The notes under the pieces: model-generated
What the model was told of the DNA's origin: nothing
Database searches by the model: none
Seen by the model: the letters and a program-made list of their open reading frames with translations, nothing else
Made by a program: the position numbers and the translations under genes
Shown here: positions 5,753 through 6,130 of the stretch, in pieces
How positions within the stretch are numbered: the stretch's first letter is position 1
How the letters are laid out: each line of letters begins with the position of its first letter
Assembly: GCA_002451055.1 (NCBI GenBank)
Contig: DKBD01000188.1
Location: 5,246-11,375 of the forward strand
DNA length: 6,130 nt
From: Nitrospira sp. UBA6909
GTDB lineage: Bacteria; Nitrospirota; Nitrospiria; Nitrospirales; Nitrospiraceae
Reading direction: 5' to 3'

Positions 5753-6130
5753 TCAGCCCTTGGCGTTTACCTTGCAATTCTTCCCCTTTTCCCAGCGGCT
5801 CATGGCTGTGAGCTTCATATCCTGATCATTCAACGCCGCTGCGAGGTCTTTCGACAATGGAAACGTCCGCTCATCAATGACAAACCGATAGGGATCGGTT
5901 CCCGTCAGCCCATATTTGTCCCGCAACATCTCATGCTGCCCATCGGTCAGAATGTGGTACTGCACCCGCGTCTTGAGAATCAAGCCCTCGGCCCGTTCAG
6001 GAAGCCGATAGGCAAACCGATACTCGTGACTCGCGAGTGGCAACAGCCGGTTATCGTACAGTTCCACGATGGCCGGCTGCCAGAGAATCCAGCGCCCCAT
6101 CGTGGACGACTGCTGCTCCAACACCTTCCC
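5753..6130 (-). CDS. Unrecognised protein, C-terminal part (5' end outside window)
   Basis: The minus-strand frame is open from the right edge to a TGA at 5753-5755, giving 125 C-terminal residues. A GTG at 6124 is only an in-frame codon: the frame continues upstream without a stop or a visible ribosome binding site, so the true start is probably beyond the window. The piece is soluble-looking and rich in aromatic and basic residues. It contains LYDNRLLPLASHEYRFAYRL followed by alternating hydrophobic residues (LILKTRVQYHIL), suggesting a beta-sandwich-like domain, and ends in a basic tail with one Cys. No CxxCH or membrane segment is present in this part. The 'DNR..P....Y.F' followed by 'V.Y' pattern reminds me of C-terminal domains of some multiheme c-type cytochromes, but this is a weak, remembered resemblance. 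The sulfurtransferase start lies 36 bp downstream, so the two are probably co-transcribed. Confidence 0.6.
   Translation of the reverse strand, partial: GKVLEQQSSTMGRWILWQPAIVELYDNRLLPLASHEYRFAYRLPERAEGLILKTRVQYHILTDGQHEMLRDKYGLTGTDPYRFVIDERTFPLSKDLAAALNDQDMKLTAMSRWEKGKNCKVNAKG

Overview
The window is compact, moderately GC-rich bacterial DNA with short intergenic gaps. It holds eight protein-coding genes, two of them cut by the window edges. One (+) gene enters from the left. The other seven genes all lie on the minus strand and run right to left towards it. I see no tRNA, rRNA, CRISPR array, insertion sequence or prophage marker. The gene set fits a Gram-negative, respiratory environmental bacterium: an outer-membrane-type lipoprotein with a BamE-like fold, an SmbP-like periplasmic metal-binding protein, a YqgE/AlgH protein, a DUF3422 protein and a two-domain rhodanese. 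My best guess is a Nitrospira-like member of Nitrospirota or a nitrifier-associated lineage. That is inference from gene content, not a phylogenetic result.

Layout from left to right. Positions 1-93 (+) are the last 30 codons of uvrA, the excision-repair ATPase. After a 49-bp convergent gap come, on the minus strand, a DUF3422 membrane protein (143-1522), a three-domain lipoprotein (1555-2784), a YqgE/AlgH protein (2853-3413) and a nitrilase-superfamily hydrolase (3504-4295). A strong intrinsic terminator (4317-4350) separates these from an SmbP-like His-rich periplasmic protein (4396-4743). Upstream of that lie a tandem-rhodanese sulfurtransferase (4838-5716) and the C-terminal end of an unrecognised protein (5753 to the window edge).

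In transcription order, the partial gene and the sulfurtransferase are probably co-transcribed (36 bp apart). SmbP lies 94 bp further on and may have its own promoter or be the last gene of that unit; the terminator ends this message. The four genes downstream have gaps of 90, 68 and 32 bp and probably form a second unit. The terminator's T-run ends only 5 nt before the hydrolase ribosome binding site, so that unit must start within or just after the hairpin, depend on read-through, or start inside the hydrolase gene.

The most interesting items are: the lipoprotein joining a BamE/SmpA-like, a CsgG-like and a PDZ domain in one chain; the SmbP-like protein built from two 34-residue halves with identical histidine spacing and one cysteine each; the terminator set against the next gene's ribosome binding site; and a 25-bp near-perfect palindrome inside the sulfurtransferase gene. 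I found no clear defence system or other complete undescribed system.
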